Shown: one piece after another, positions 1-9,781 of the stretch | How positions within the stretch are numbered: position 1 is the first letter of the stretch | How the letters are laid out: every line of letters begins with the position of its first letter | Assembly (NCBI GenBank): GCA_018398765.1 | Contig: JAHBMJ010000634.1 | Span: 1 to 44,628 of the forward strand | Direction: 5' to 3' | Source of the DNA: Chromera velia | Lineage: Eukaryota; Sar; Chromeraceae | Length of the DNA stretch: 44,628 nt | The notes under the pieces: model-generated | Seen by the model: only the letters and a program-made list of their open reading frames with translations | Databases searched by the model: none | What the model was told of the DNA's origin: nothing | Program-made: the position numbers and the translations under genes

Positions 1-301
1 GGGGGGATTCCGAACCCGATGTTTCATCGGAAGAGGGAGATGACCCCAATGATTCGGACTGGGGAGAGCACAGTCCCCGCCGCCAGGTCCAGACATGGGC
101 TCATCGTGGGTCTGGGAGGCGCCGCCACGGGGCCAAAGGGGGTGGCGGTACCCTGCCCCTTCGATGCACGTAGCCGACTTTGCCTCTGTCGGCCAATAAT
201 CAGGTCTGAAGTCTCTTGTCCATCTTAAAGGTCCACAGGTTCAAAACTGCGGAGTTCTGAACCTCTGAGCAAACAGACTTTTCCTACATAAATGTTGCTA
301 C

Positions 302-360
302 AAAAAGCGCTCTGTCAGATGTCTTTTGACGGTTTTAGAAGATGTCTGACAGAGCGTTTT
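302..360. repeat. Short inverted repeat (hairpin)
   Basis: A left arm containing GCGCTCTGTCAGATGTCTT pairs with a right arm containing AGATGTCTGACAGAGCG around a loop of roughly 14 nt, with one bulge. The stem is about 20 bp. No gene is attached, so it may be a MITE remnant or a structured transcript. Its function is unknown. Confidence 0.6.
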
Positions 361-707
361 CTCGGTTTTGACTTTTTTTTCGGGAGTGCACTTTCGGGGC
401 TCTGGAGGAGACGGGTGTTGCTGGGTCCCTTCGGGTCGGCACGAAGTGGAGCTTGGAGGTGGGTCCAGTGGACACCAGCCGTCTTAGTCTTGTTTTCAAC
501 GTCTTCCTGCTTGCTGCTTCTCCTCCTGTTCAAGCGGGGAAGGGCTGCCAGCCTTATTTAGGTATTAAAGTACTGCTGCCCTCATTGCTCTCCTTATTCT
601 TTCCTTGTAGGTCACAGTCTTCGGAGCCCCGGAGTCAACCCCCAGGTCAGCCTGCCCGGACCCGCTACTTCTTAGGCTCTTGGTTTTTTTCTTAGGACCT
701 TGTGCAT

Positions 708-886
708 GCAGAATAAGCTGGACAGAAGTGCTTCCTTGACTGCACAAAGCGTGAACGCCTGTCCCTCCGTGTTTGCAGGTGTTGGTAGACGGAGGCTTGA
801 GAACACCTGCAGGTCAGTTAAGGAAGCGCGGCTTGCTTTCTCGCTTTGTATGATGATTTGCTTAGCATCCAGCTTCTTTGTTCTGC
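708..886. repeat. Nested imperfect foldback, about 180 bp
   Basis: Three nested pairs of arms share one centre. The outer pair is GCAGAATAAGCTGGA against TCCAGCTTCTTTGTTCTGC. The middle pair is GCTTCCTTGACTG against CAGTTAAGGAAGC. The inner pair is TGCAGGTGTT against AACACCTGCA, which is perfect. Together they form one long imperfect hairpin. It could be an old MITE or a small-RNA precursor; no target duplication was identified. Confidence 0.5.
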
Positions 887-1717
887 TAGGAGCTTGACAG
901 AAACGCACAAGGGAGGTCACTGAGAGAGGGTTGATGGAGAGTCTGCTAGAGCCTCCATTTTTTGACCGCCTCTTCTGAAGCTTTGCAGAGCTCTCAGTCA
1001 TGCCAGACATTTTTCCACCCAGACCAATCGCTCAGTTTTCATGCATTTGAATGTCTTCCACTTGCTTTGTATGTGTAAGTCTTTCAAAGCGGTGCATACT
1101 ATCTCGACGCAAGTGCTACTTACTCGTTCAGCCTTTCTCATTTGTGGCACTCCATACTGGTCTCCCTCTGAACATCTAGATCTACCTACAGACCTGTCCT
1201 TCTTTTTTACAGTTTTTCATTGACACACGCAGAACGATTTGCAAGCTTTTACGCCATGTAGTATGAGTTCTTTGTGGAATTATGTTGTCTCTGTGCTCTG
1301 TTTTTCGGAATCCTCTCCGACCCCTGCTAACTAGCCTGCTGACCGCCTCCTGTCCGGTCTGACCAGCCTAGCTGTGAAGCCCTCCTTCCTGCACGGTTTC
1401 CCTTGCAGAAGAAGCAATTCTTTGTAGTTGATTGGCGGCGCTAAACGTTGCTGTTGAGCATATCCATGAGTGTTGTGCCTGTGTATTTCTTTGCAGGTAA
1501 TATTCACTAACTTCCACGTGCCGCGATGATCGTAATTTTTCCTACCATGCACCTTAGCTAATCAACCAGTCTTTTGAGCACATTCGAGCAGATTTGCACA
1601 GAAGTAACGATTTTAAATGCTCTAAAAAACTTTAGATTGCTTTAAGTAACCTAGTTTTACTTTATAATGAAGCTAGAATATAGTAAATTTAAAAGTCACT
1701 TTGAATTTCACTAAGTC

Positions 1718-3300
1718 CTACTTTGGAGTCCACTCCGTTACCAGGTGCGGACGCCCCAGCCAGCAAGCAAAGTAATGCGCGCAGTCGATGAAGGAAGCCT
1801 CATCTTTCTTCTTTGCTGGGTATGCCAGAGAGAACCCAGCTCCTGGCTCGTAGAGAACCACCATCATTCCGAAGCCCCCTGTCTTGGCCTTCGCCAGAAG
1901 GTCCTTGAAGAACCAGATGTCGACGATCCAGACCGTTCCCTTGATCAGCCTCCAATCGGTAAACAACTTCTCACTCCTTTTGTGAATCCTCGAAGTGATC
2001 GCGTTCTTTAGTTGACAGAGGGGACACGCAGAAATCCACTTTTTGCAGTCCTCATTGATCTCAATGCCCTCTGCCACGAGAGTCTCCTTGAGATCATCAA
2101 AGTTCTGATGTCCGTAGCGCGTGTGAAGCGCCATCACCTCATGCTTCTGGTCGACCAAGACGGCCGAAAAGGCAGCCAGGTGCATCCGTTCGTACCCGTA
2201 GTCCCATGGTTTGAAGTGGGCAGCGCCCCCATTGTCAAACTTTCTCACTGAGAAAAAGGGACCTTGCTGACAGTGGTCGGTGTCCGCCAGCTCAGAAGCA
2301 GTCCATCTACCTACAACCCAATACGTGATCGGGTAGGCAGCCACTGGGACCTCAATGCCGTTGGGTGTGGCTCTGAAGTCCTTCTTAGCCAACTTCTTCT
2401 TCTCCACCTCGGGGAGAGGGTCTCGGGGAATCCTTTCATAAGGATCCCTCTGCTGCTTCAGCTACCGCGCCTTATTACACCGGTCCCATACCTCTTGCAG
2501 TGACTGGAACCGGTACCTGCAGGAACTGCCTTGGGGACCGCCTCCAAGGAAGTGCTCAAAGGACTCGTTCGGAATGGCCTTGTAGTGCGGGCTGCGGTCA
2601 TACACTGCTCGAGGGAGGTGGAGGAGGCCGTACCCGTCCGGCCTGTCCCCCCAGGGCTTGTGGATGATGCAGGCCTCCGGTGCCTCCACCTTGAAGGGGG
2701 TGTCTATAACCTCAACATCTACCTGCGGAATTCCCTGTCGCACCTTCTCCTGATACATCAGGTCCATAGACAGCCTTACCCCGTATGAGATCTGCGTCTC
2801 TTCCTTTGTTCTCTCTACCCATGCGCGGTAGGCAGGAAGAACATCCTTCATCGCTGAACGAGGGATAAAGAGACCTGCATTAGGAGCATTGCGAATCAAC
2901 ACGTCAAGGACGTTTAGCTGATCGACCGTGTGGAGGAGGCAGGGGACGACAATGTTCTTAGGAGCGCCGGAGGGGTCGTGTGTCCCAAACCGGATGCCAA
3001 GAACCGCAGAACAGGAGAACACCGCTTCATCCCCCAGTCCCTGTGACTGGAGGGGCATCTCCAACCGCACCTTCCACTCAATGAAATCTTGTCCCGTGAT
3101 AAGATGCTCATAGTGCTGGTGCCTCGTCCTCCTGGGAAGCCCCCCGTCTGGGGGCCCATCTCTCTCCTCCCTAACACCCCCCATGAACAAACCCGTCCAG
3201 TCTAGGATATCCGGCCCCCCAAAGGCACGGATAAGACTCCTTACCTTCCTCTAAGAGATGAGGTTCCCGAATGTACAGGAGTCAATATGGATCTTGAGGA
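1718..3300 (-). pseudogene. Decayed copia-type pol: integrase zinc finger and truncated catalytic core
   Basis: Read leftwards from about 3300, a largely open frame runs to a stop at 1718. It is interrupted by a TAG at 2462-2464 and another TAG near 3251-3253. The second half (below 2407) holds the GAG-pre-integrase/HHCC zinc finger: LHTRYGHQNFDDLK followed by ACPLCQLKNA, the H-x4-H...C-x2-C arrangement of Ty1/copia integrases. The start of the core domain follows, with VDIW as the likely first catalytic Asp. The frame then breaks at VTEWTPK, where the second Asp region is expected. Reverse transcriptase and RNase H are absent; the sequence left of 1718 is AT-rich and unrelated. This is an inactive, 3'-truncated retrotransposon remnant. 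The family call rests on the zinc finger and order of parts. Confidence 0.8.
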
Positions 3301-4443
3301 CCCTATACTCGATAAGCTCGGGGTTCAGGGATCTTGCATTTCCCGAAACCTTGTAGACCTCGAACTTTTCTGGAAACCCGGCCAGCCCGACGCCGGGTCC
3401 TGCTCGGGTCGTTCATCAGTTCACTCTCGTACTGGGAGACCATGTAGACAGCAGACTTCGAACCAGAGGGCACCGCACCCATGGTGGTCTCGTCCTTCGG
3501 TCCCCGTGTGTGAGAGATGATCTCAGGGAGATAGGGGTCATACTCCTCCATCATGTTCCTAATGCGCTGGACTCCTCCCGCAGTGAACTCAGACTGGAAG
3601 GCTTGCATAACCGTCATGCAGGTCTCCAAACCTGTCGGGAAGATAGCCCACCCCATTCATTCTAAGCCTGTCCGTTCAGGCTCATCAGACAAAAGCGTTT
3701 ACCAGGCTCCACGGACTTCTTTTCTCCATACATCGACCCCTGTGTGGGTCCCAACAGGATCCTAAGCAGACAGGCGCTCCATAGCCCCATCATGCCACAC
3801 AGGGAAGGTCATTGTGTCGTAGTTGGGTGAGTACTTGGCTCCAGGCTCATAGCACAAAGGGAGGCCAAGCTAGTCTACAAAGCGGACCTTTCTAAGAGAC
3901 CCCTGCCCATGAGAGATCTTCTCTTCACCCTTAAACGCATGGGTGGTCAGGTTGAACGAGTCCTCCTTCCTACATGAGACGCCACCCGTTACTACGACAA
4001 CATCATCATCATCCTGACCCCCAGGATCGACATGCTGCGAGGACACAGGAGGGACACTACCCCCCCGCTGTGCCTGTCTGGAGTCTGAGTTCTTCTTCTC
4101 GAAGTCCTCGTTGTTGAACCTGCCAGGAGAAAGGGTGCGCCCACCATGGCCATGACCCCCACCGCCTCCTCTCTCCCCTGAGCCGCCCCCACGACCAGGA
4201 TAGGAAGACCCTCAACGGTCTCCGGAGCCGCCTCCACGGCCTCCTCCTCCCGGAGGATCTTGAAGACGGCCCCCAGAGCCGCCCCTGTCTTGCCTGGTCT
4301 TGTCCATCTGCTTCATCATCCATCGCTTCTTCGCGTTCTCGTCAGGGCAGTTGTTGGGTGCATGGCTTATCGTTTTACACACTGGGCAGCCGTCTTTCTT
4401 CCAAATCCAAGGACAAGCCCCATGGCCCCCCCACTCTATATGT
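3301..4443 (-). pseudogene. Decayed copia-type gag C-terminus (CCHC knuckle) and protease region
   Basis: On the minus strand, codons from 4388 to 4347 read CPVCKTISHAPNNC, an exact C-x2-C-x4-H-x4-C zinc knuckle typical of retroelement nucleocapsids. A basic stretch and a Gly/Arg-rich stretch follow, then a TGA. In another frame, a long stretch (about 4130 to 3700) reads on with at least two TAG stops. A further frame runs 3656-3303, and another reading near 3290-3270 contains HIDSCTFGN, which might be a degraded aspartic-protease active site. That last point is weak. Frameshifts are therefore needed near 4210 and 3410. The part continues leftward into the integrase remnant. Confidence 0.7.
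4347..4388 (-). other. CCHC zinc-knuckle coding segment
   Basis: Fourteen codons give C-x2-C-x4-H-x4-C with perfect spacing. In retroelements this motif binds RNA in the Gag nucleocapsid. It is the best single marker that the surrounding decayed frame is gag. Confidence 0.85.
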
Positions 4444-5288
4444 CCATCCGGACCATGCTGTCTAAACCTTCAGAATGACTGCCTACACTGACCCCAGGCG
4501 GCCCTCACGTCAGGCCGCCTCGGGTCTTATATATGACCTTCCCCAGGTAGTCCTTACGGACCGCCTGCGGCACCCCAAGTAGTCAGGGAGTCTTTCTGCG
4601 TTCTCTTTATAATATGAAAAAAGTTGAAAAAAATTTAAAAATGCCTTTATTTTAGGATTTAGTATCTGAACACAACTTTAAAGATTCATTTACAATGCTT
4701 CAAATTGAATCAATAAATCAAAATTTTTATATAATTCTAGATATTATTTTGAAGAAAAGAATTAAATCAAATTTTCTAAATAATTTTCCAGAGTAAATTT
4801 CCACTCTGCGATAAGTTTATAAACAATGCAAAGTTGCATGTGTCAATGATGTGCAATGATGTGCATCTCTAGTGACAAGAATGAGAAGAGACAAAAGTTG
4901 AAAGCAACCGTCAACTTAATGTGTATCCACTGGTATCTATCGCTGATCACGACCGCCGAACAAAAAGTTGCTGCCGGTCTGCATGACCTGGTTGAACCTT
5001 TGATATGTGGCATATACGTATAGATTGCGAGGTCACGTCGGTGTGTCCCTCGCGCAAACCCGGTTGGGCACGTGCACCGTGGTTCGTGACGACAAGGTCG
5101 GTGCCTTTGGCACCAACCTTCACCCCAGGCAACTCTCAACAACTGCCTGGGGCTTCGCCCCAGGCAGCTCTATATAAACTTAGGTAAAACTACCTGGGGT
5201 CGCCCCAGGCGGCCGTGGCGGGCTGCCTGCGGCGTGCCTGGGGTACCCCAGGCGCCCCAGGCAGGTTTAGATAGCATGGTCCAGACGG
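4444..5288. mobile_element. Inverted-repeat block splitting the copia gag (candidate non-autonomous insertion)
   Basis: The first 25 bases (4444-4468) match the reverse complement of 5264-5288 at 22 of 25 positions; both arms contain GGACCATGCT and TCTAAACC. The block separates two minus-strand gag-like stretches. Its interior is AT-rich (4600-4830), and sub-terminal GC-rich sequence carrying CCCCAGG or CCTGGGG palindromes lies at both ends. I see no ORF of interest and no clear target-site duplication. It may be a foldback/MITE inserted into gag. Alternatively, two separate degenerate elements may meet here in a complex rearrangement. Confidence 0.5.
5128..5264. repeat. Cluster of CCTGGGG/CCCCAGG palindromes
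   Basis: Within about 140 bp there are several alternating half-sites: CCCCAGGCA, then CTGCCTGGGGC-TTC-GCCCCAGGCAG (an 11-bp perfect stem), then CCTGGGGTCGCCCCAGG, then the 18-bp perfect palindrome GCCTGGGGTACCCCAGGC, then another GCCCCAGGCAGG. Weaker relatives lie at 4490-4580. The cluster can fold into several alternative hairpins. Confidence 0.8.
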
Positions 5289-7760
5289 TTGCATCTCAGG
5301 CACTGCCCATCGCAGTACCCGTGTGGAAGGCTCTTCCTGCTGGAAAGATCCCAACACGCCTTGTCCCACAAAGACCCAAACTCTTCATCCCACTGACCGG
5401 GTTTGATGGGAGTTTCTCCAGGACCCGCCATCATCCCGATGAACGCATCTGATCCGGTCCTGTCCCGGTGTCGGACACCATAGCGATCGAGAACGGGGTT
5501 CCTGTTGGGGCCCTTGGGGTTGACAACGGCCTGAGTAGGAGGACGGTCCTTTCCTTTGACCCCCTTGTCATTGTATCGACTGGAGGGAGCAGAGGAATTG
5601 GACCCAGGAGAGCGCCCCCGATTGGAGCTCCCCCCATCATCCCCCTTTCCGAAACCCCCGCCAGCACCGCCCTGCCTACCGCGATCGGAGTTGCTCCTGC
5701 CCTTCCTGCCAGAATCAGGGGTCTTTCCTCCAGAGGGTTTCCCTCCCTTTGCCTTGGAAGGGGACTTCCTCTACAGGACTCCTCCAGGCCTTGCGAACGC
5801 CATGAAAGGAACCTTCGGAATGATGCCCCCCCGTGAGGCACCCCCCGAGTCGTTCACACCGAAGGTTGCCGCCTTCTGTTCCCACTCTCTCTTCAAGTCC
5901 TCGACGAGAGCTCCCTTAACCAGGCCCCGGTCTCAGGCATCCCCGAGAGACTTGTTGAAGGTCTCCACCTGGGCAGCGATGACGTGGATCTCCTTAGTGA
6001 TCTCCACTTCGCTGGTGAGGTCCACCGGGTTCTGCCTCTCCTGCCACCTCATTATGAGGTCGTTTGGCAGGTGCGCCGTCAGGAGCCTGAGCCTGTACTT
6101 CATCCCAAGCTCGTGGACGATGTTCTCCTCAACCAGGTAGTTCAGGAGACGCTTGTGATATGCCAGCAGCTCCGTGTAGGTCCTGAACCTACAGGGCTGA
6201 CAGGCAATCCTGTCGTACTCTAGGGCGAGAGCAGAGGTCGAGTACTAGATCGTCTTGAAAAAGTGCGTGAAGATCATCGCCACGACCTTATCGCGCATCA
6301 GATTCTCCACAAAGGTCCTCGGGACCGATGTCAAGATCTCTCCCAGCGTGTAAGTGATGAAAGGATCCTCAGGGTCACACTTCAGCCTCCCCTGAGTCCC
6401 ACTCGACTCCCTAACTCCCAAGAAAGAGAAGATGTCAGGAGCCTCCGGAGCCCTGATATCACCAGTATGCATCCCCCCACCTACAGACACCGTCGCAGGT
6501 TCAGGAGGAGACACTGCAGAATACACCTCCCCACCCATAAGGGGGGTCATCAGGAATACCGAAGGCAGGCGGCCTTCAGCAGCACCCCCAGGGACACCCT
6601 TGGCCTAGTCCTTGGCCTGGAGAGGAGGAGAGATCGCATTTATTTCCTTGCAGAGTTTATCGGCCTGCTCGTTGAGAGCAAACACGTCTGACACCAACTG
6701 GTCGGTGTGACCTTGCAGGGTCACTACCAGCGTATCCTTGTCAGCTTTCCCAGCATCGAAGACCTCTTTTTTCTCGGCCCAGGATGCCAGCTCAGAGTCT
6801 GTTGTGTACTCTTCCTTCCCTTCGGACCCCTTAGGGTAGTTGTCCCTCTTGGGTATGCTGCTTATCACATCATTCTCCTCCTTCTGAATCTCCAGAATTC
6901 GGAGGTTGTCAGCACCTCGTTCGGCATCCAGATCCGATATCTGCGCTACGAGGTCCTCGTACTGCTTCCTTTTCTTCTCTGCCAGGGTGGGGTCAGGTCG
7001 TACACCGACCACTTGCACCCCCCTACTGGAACTACTGCTGCTACTGCTACTGCTAACCTGTTTAACAGAGGCCGGACGCCGCTCACTGGACGCGGGGATG
7101 GCCATCTGACAGGAGGTGTCTGGTATTGCTCCCGGACGTCTCCTCCTCCGTCTTCACCTTCGTCTCTGTTGGAGTTCCCCCATAGAGCTCCCCACCTGAA
7201 GAAAACACAACAGGGCGAGACAGGGAGAGGGAGGAGGGTTCCTTCAGAGTCTACAGGCAGAGGATCTACTCGTTCAGGGACTTCAACTGGGGACCAGTGA
7301 TTCTCTCCTTCTCTCAGCGTGAGAGAAGCTCCCTGATTTCCATGATCCTCGCCTTGCCCATTCTCAGGACATCGGTCCGCTGCAGATACCTCTTCCTCCA
7401 CTCTGCGTCAGGAGGAGAGACACAGTCCACAACGTGCCTGTGGAAAATCTGGAGCTGCTCAGAAACTTCCGAACTGAGGTGGGGCACCCGTTCCACCACC
7501 TTCTCCAGCACTTCCACCTCGGTCCTTGCGACGTAGTGCTTGACGCTAGGCTTGACATTGACCCCCACTTTGTTCCTGTTGGTGAGGGTGAGCCCGCTAC
7601 ACCACTCATCCGAGTCACTGAGAATGGCAACAGTATCTGCGTATTGCCGTACCCACTCGATGATGTCCGCATTGTCCGTGAGGCCGAAGACGCCCACGGT
7701 CTTCGCCTCCATACCCTTGATCGCGACGCACCCATGGGGAGTGTCCTTCTTGGGACCCAT
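5289..7760 (-). pseudogene. Decayed copia-type gag, N-terminal and central part
   Basis: An ATG at 7760 opens a 148-codon frame (MGPKKDTPHG...) ending at 7314. After a frameshift, a frame covering 7105-6605 carries a Ser run and a Lys/Glu-rich coiled-coil-like stretch. It continues past a TAG into 6550-6245, then past another TAG into a Gag-like helical region (KRLLNYLVEENI, RLRLLTAHLPNDL, MRWQERQN), a TGA near 5940, a TAG near 5773, and a basic Gly/Ser-rich tail. The last codons before the inverted-repeat block read YCDGQCLRC, a possible zinc-knuckle start. Region order and the knuckle downstream make Gag the best reading. At least four in-frame stops and one or more frameshifts show it is dead. 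Confidence 0.6.
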
Positions 7761-7830
7761 AGTATGTCACCTGCAGTAAGGAATCGGGGAAACAACAAGG
7801 GGAATGTTGTCGGAATGACAACGGGAGACT

Positions 7831-7848
7831 CCCTCAGTGACGGCGCCA
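7831..7848 (-). other. Candidate primer-binding site of the copia-like element
   Basis: On the minus strand, TGGCGCCGTCACTGAGGG starts with TGG and directly follows sequence ending TTTTCAC. It lies about 70 nt upstream of the gag ATG at 7760, where a primer site just inside a 5' LTR would be. No second LTR is in the window to confirm it, and the tRNA cannot be named. This is a tentative call. Confidence 0.3.
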
Positions 7849-9521
7849 GTGAAAAGTAGAGTCTCACCTTTCTCGAGATTCCTCCAGTGGAATCCTATGA
7901 GCCCTCCCGTGTCGATCCTCTAGCCTGTCTAGAGGACTCCTCAAATTGCTATACTCCCAAATTCCTGGCCCTCTCCTATTAGAGGACCACAGCAAATATG
8001 TTAACCTAACGCACTCATCTAGACTGATACAGATGGACAGAAATAATTATTTGATCATCTTATCACCAGACAGAAAATCTATGAACCCCCACAGTCCACA
8101 CTGTCAGAAAGCTTCTGCTGGTGGCCTCGTGCAATACTCAGAGCATAAGAGAACCACAGAGACACATAGGGCACAGTATAGTTCCTACACAAGAAGCTCT
8201 GTCAATCCCTAGGTCAAGTCTCTTGCTTAGACAGACGGTAACTGCCGTGCACGTCTGTCTGACTGTCTGGAAATTAATTCAACCGGAATTAATTCTGGTG
8301 CCTCTGATGGCATAACCGCACCATCGGCCTAATTAAATCCTATATGAAGGCCTGGAGTACACATCACCACGGTGAGTGCCTCGGGTGTATTTCTTATGCT
8401 AAAGTGCATGCAGGCCATACCATGGAACTCACAACATGCACACCTCTGTCGCAGGCGCCCCGCCATCCTGTGTGGACGGGCCGCCGCGTGCGTATCGCTC
8501 CTTTCTCTGGCTTGGGGCGAAGGGACAAATGGAAAGGCCGGGACCGGAATTCACCCTCCGCGAATCTGACTAGGAACGGGGCCGTTGTTTTCTTTCATAA
8601 AAAAGAAAGTTTCCAATCTTTTATTTTTTTACTATTTATTTATTAACTGAAAAGTATATAGTTTTCAACGCAAGACCCTGTGCAACACTCTTGTAATACT
8701 TGACTAACAGTTGTTTGCCTACTGAACGTTATGATAAATAAAAAAAAAATCTATACAGAAAAAAACTTTTTCTCTTCTTCTTTTTTTTTAAATGTAGTGG
8801 CACAGTAGTGCGGAGCTAGTTGCGGAGCCTAGAATCAGGTCGATCGGACCTCTATCGGTAGTTAAATAGTAGTGACACACTGTAGTGTCAGTCAAGTGCT
8901 AATTTAACCCTAATTAACCCTAATTAAGGACAATCACCAGATGAACATAACGATCACACTCCTTGGGTGGCAGGCAGTGCACGGGCGGTGCGGTATTTGC
9001 ACCACTGGCGACGAGGCTGCCCCGCGACGAAGGCAAACCGGATGGTATAGGTGTGATCGAACTCAGGTGGTTCACAACAAATTCAACGCTTCGCCGTGGC
9101 TTTGAAGCAACTGAATTAGAAGTGTCACAGACTAGGTCACAGAGAGAAAAAAATACATATCTCGATTTGTCAGAAAGTTTTTTTTTCTTTCTCTAAAACA
9201 ACTGTTGTTTAGCTGTTGCGCATAGTTACGCGGGTTGCCCTGCTGGAAGTTAAGAGTAGGCCGGGGAGGAGTTGCCGCGTTTAGATTAGTTAGATTAGTT
9301 ACTAGTTACATAATTTTTTTTTTTTTGAAGATCTAATATAAATAATTCATCTAGCGACCACCCTTAGGGTGCAAGGCGGACGTCAGAATCAGTCAGATCC
9401 TAGGTCGGATCGATAATTAATAAATTAATTGGCACGCAGGTCTAAGGCTCCAGCCCCGAACACAATGTAATCCTGTAATTCTGTAAGGGTCATATTTAAA
9501 AATTCATTTGACTGTCAGTGA
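7849..9521. other. No gene seen; possible LTR remnant and dispersed repeat
   Basis: Only short open frames are present. The right side becomes AT-rich with homopolymer runs. 7849-8300 could contain the 5' LTR of the decayed copia element, but there is no partner LTR to define it. A dispersed repeat copy lies at 8598-8800. Confidence 0.4.
8598..8800 (+). repeat. Dispersed AT-rich repeat, copy 1
   Basis: This stretch is co-linear with 22631-22843 in the same orientation. Shared blocks include GAAAGTTTCCAAT, AACTGAAAAGTATATA, TAGTTTTCAA, AACAGTTGTTT and a final ATGTAGTG, separated by small changes and indels. Identity is clearly above chance over about 200 bp. No coding potential is seen, and no terminal repeats were identified. 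Confidence 0.7.
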
Positions 9522-9529
9522 CACGCAAA

Positions 9530-9773
9530 CTAGGCGACGCACAGTGGTAAAAAAAAAAAAAAGAATAGACATGTCGAGATTTTTTTTTTCTTTTTTTTTT
9601 TTTTAGTCTAGTGGTCAAAGGTCCAAGCAAACTTAGCAAAGGTAGGTTTTGTAGTTAGATGTGTTTTTGTTATATGTTTGGCACTTCCAATAAAATAACA
9701 GAAAAAAAAATAAAAAAGATTAGGCTTCTCCAGATTTTTTTTTTCTTTTTTTTTATCACTGTGCGTCGCCTAG
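9530..9773. mobile_element. MITE, 244 bp, with 8-bp target duplication
   Basis: The two ends are perfect 17-bp terminal inverted repeats, CTAGGCGACGCACAGTG. They are flanked on both sides by the identical 8-mer CACGCAAA (9522-9529 and 9774-9781). The interior is A/T homopolymer-rich, with two similar poly-T tracts, and encodes nothing. The 8-bp duplication points to mobilisation by a hAT-like (or P-like) transposase acting in trans. Confidence 0.88.
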
Positions 9774-9781
9774 CACGCAAA

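Larger units (their letters stand above)
1..1717. other. No supportable gene; unique sequence with two foldbacks
   Basis: I see no convincing coding region: open frames are short, lack recognisable domains and have no splice chain. The stretch 1560-1720 turns AT-rich where the copia-like reading frame stops. Two inverted repeats inside are listed separately. Confidence 0.5.

Noticed and set aside
3266-3300. Copia protease active site (HIDSCTFGN)
   Set aside because: The canonical D-S/T-G triad is not intact and the frame is broken; too weak to annotate separately.
8899-8926. Telomere-like TAACCCTAATTAACCC
   Set aside because: Only two imperfect units inside AT-rich DNA; not an array.
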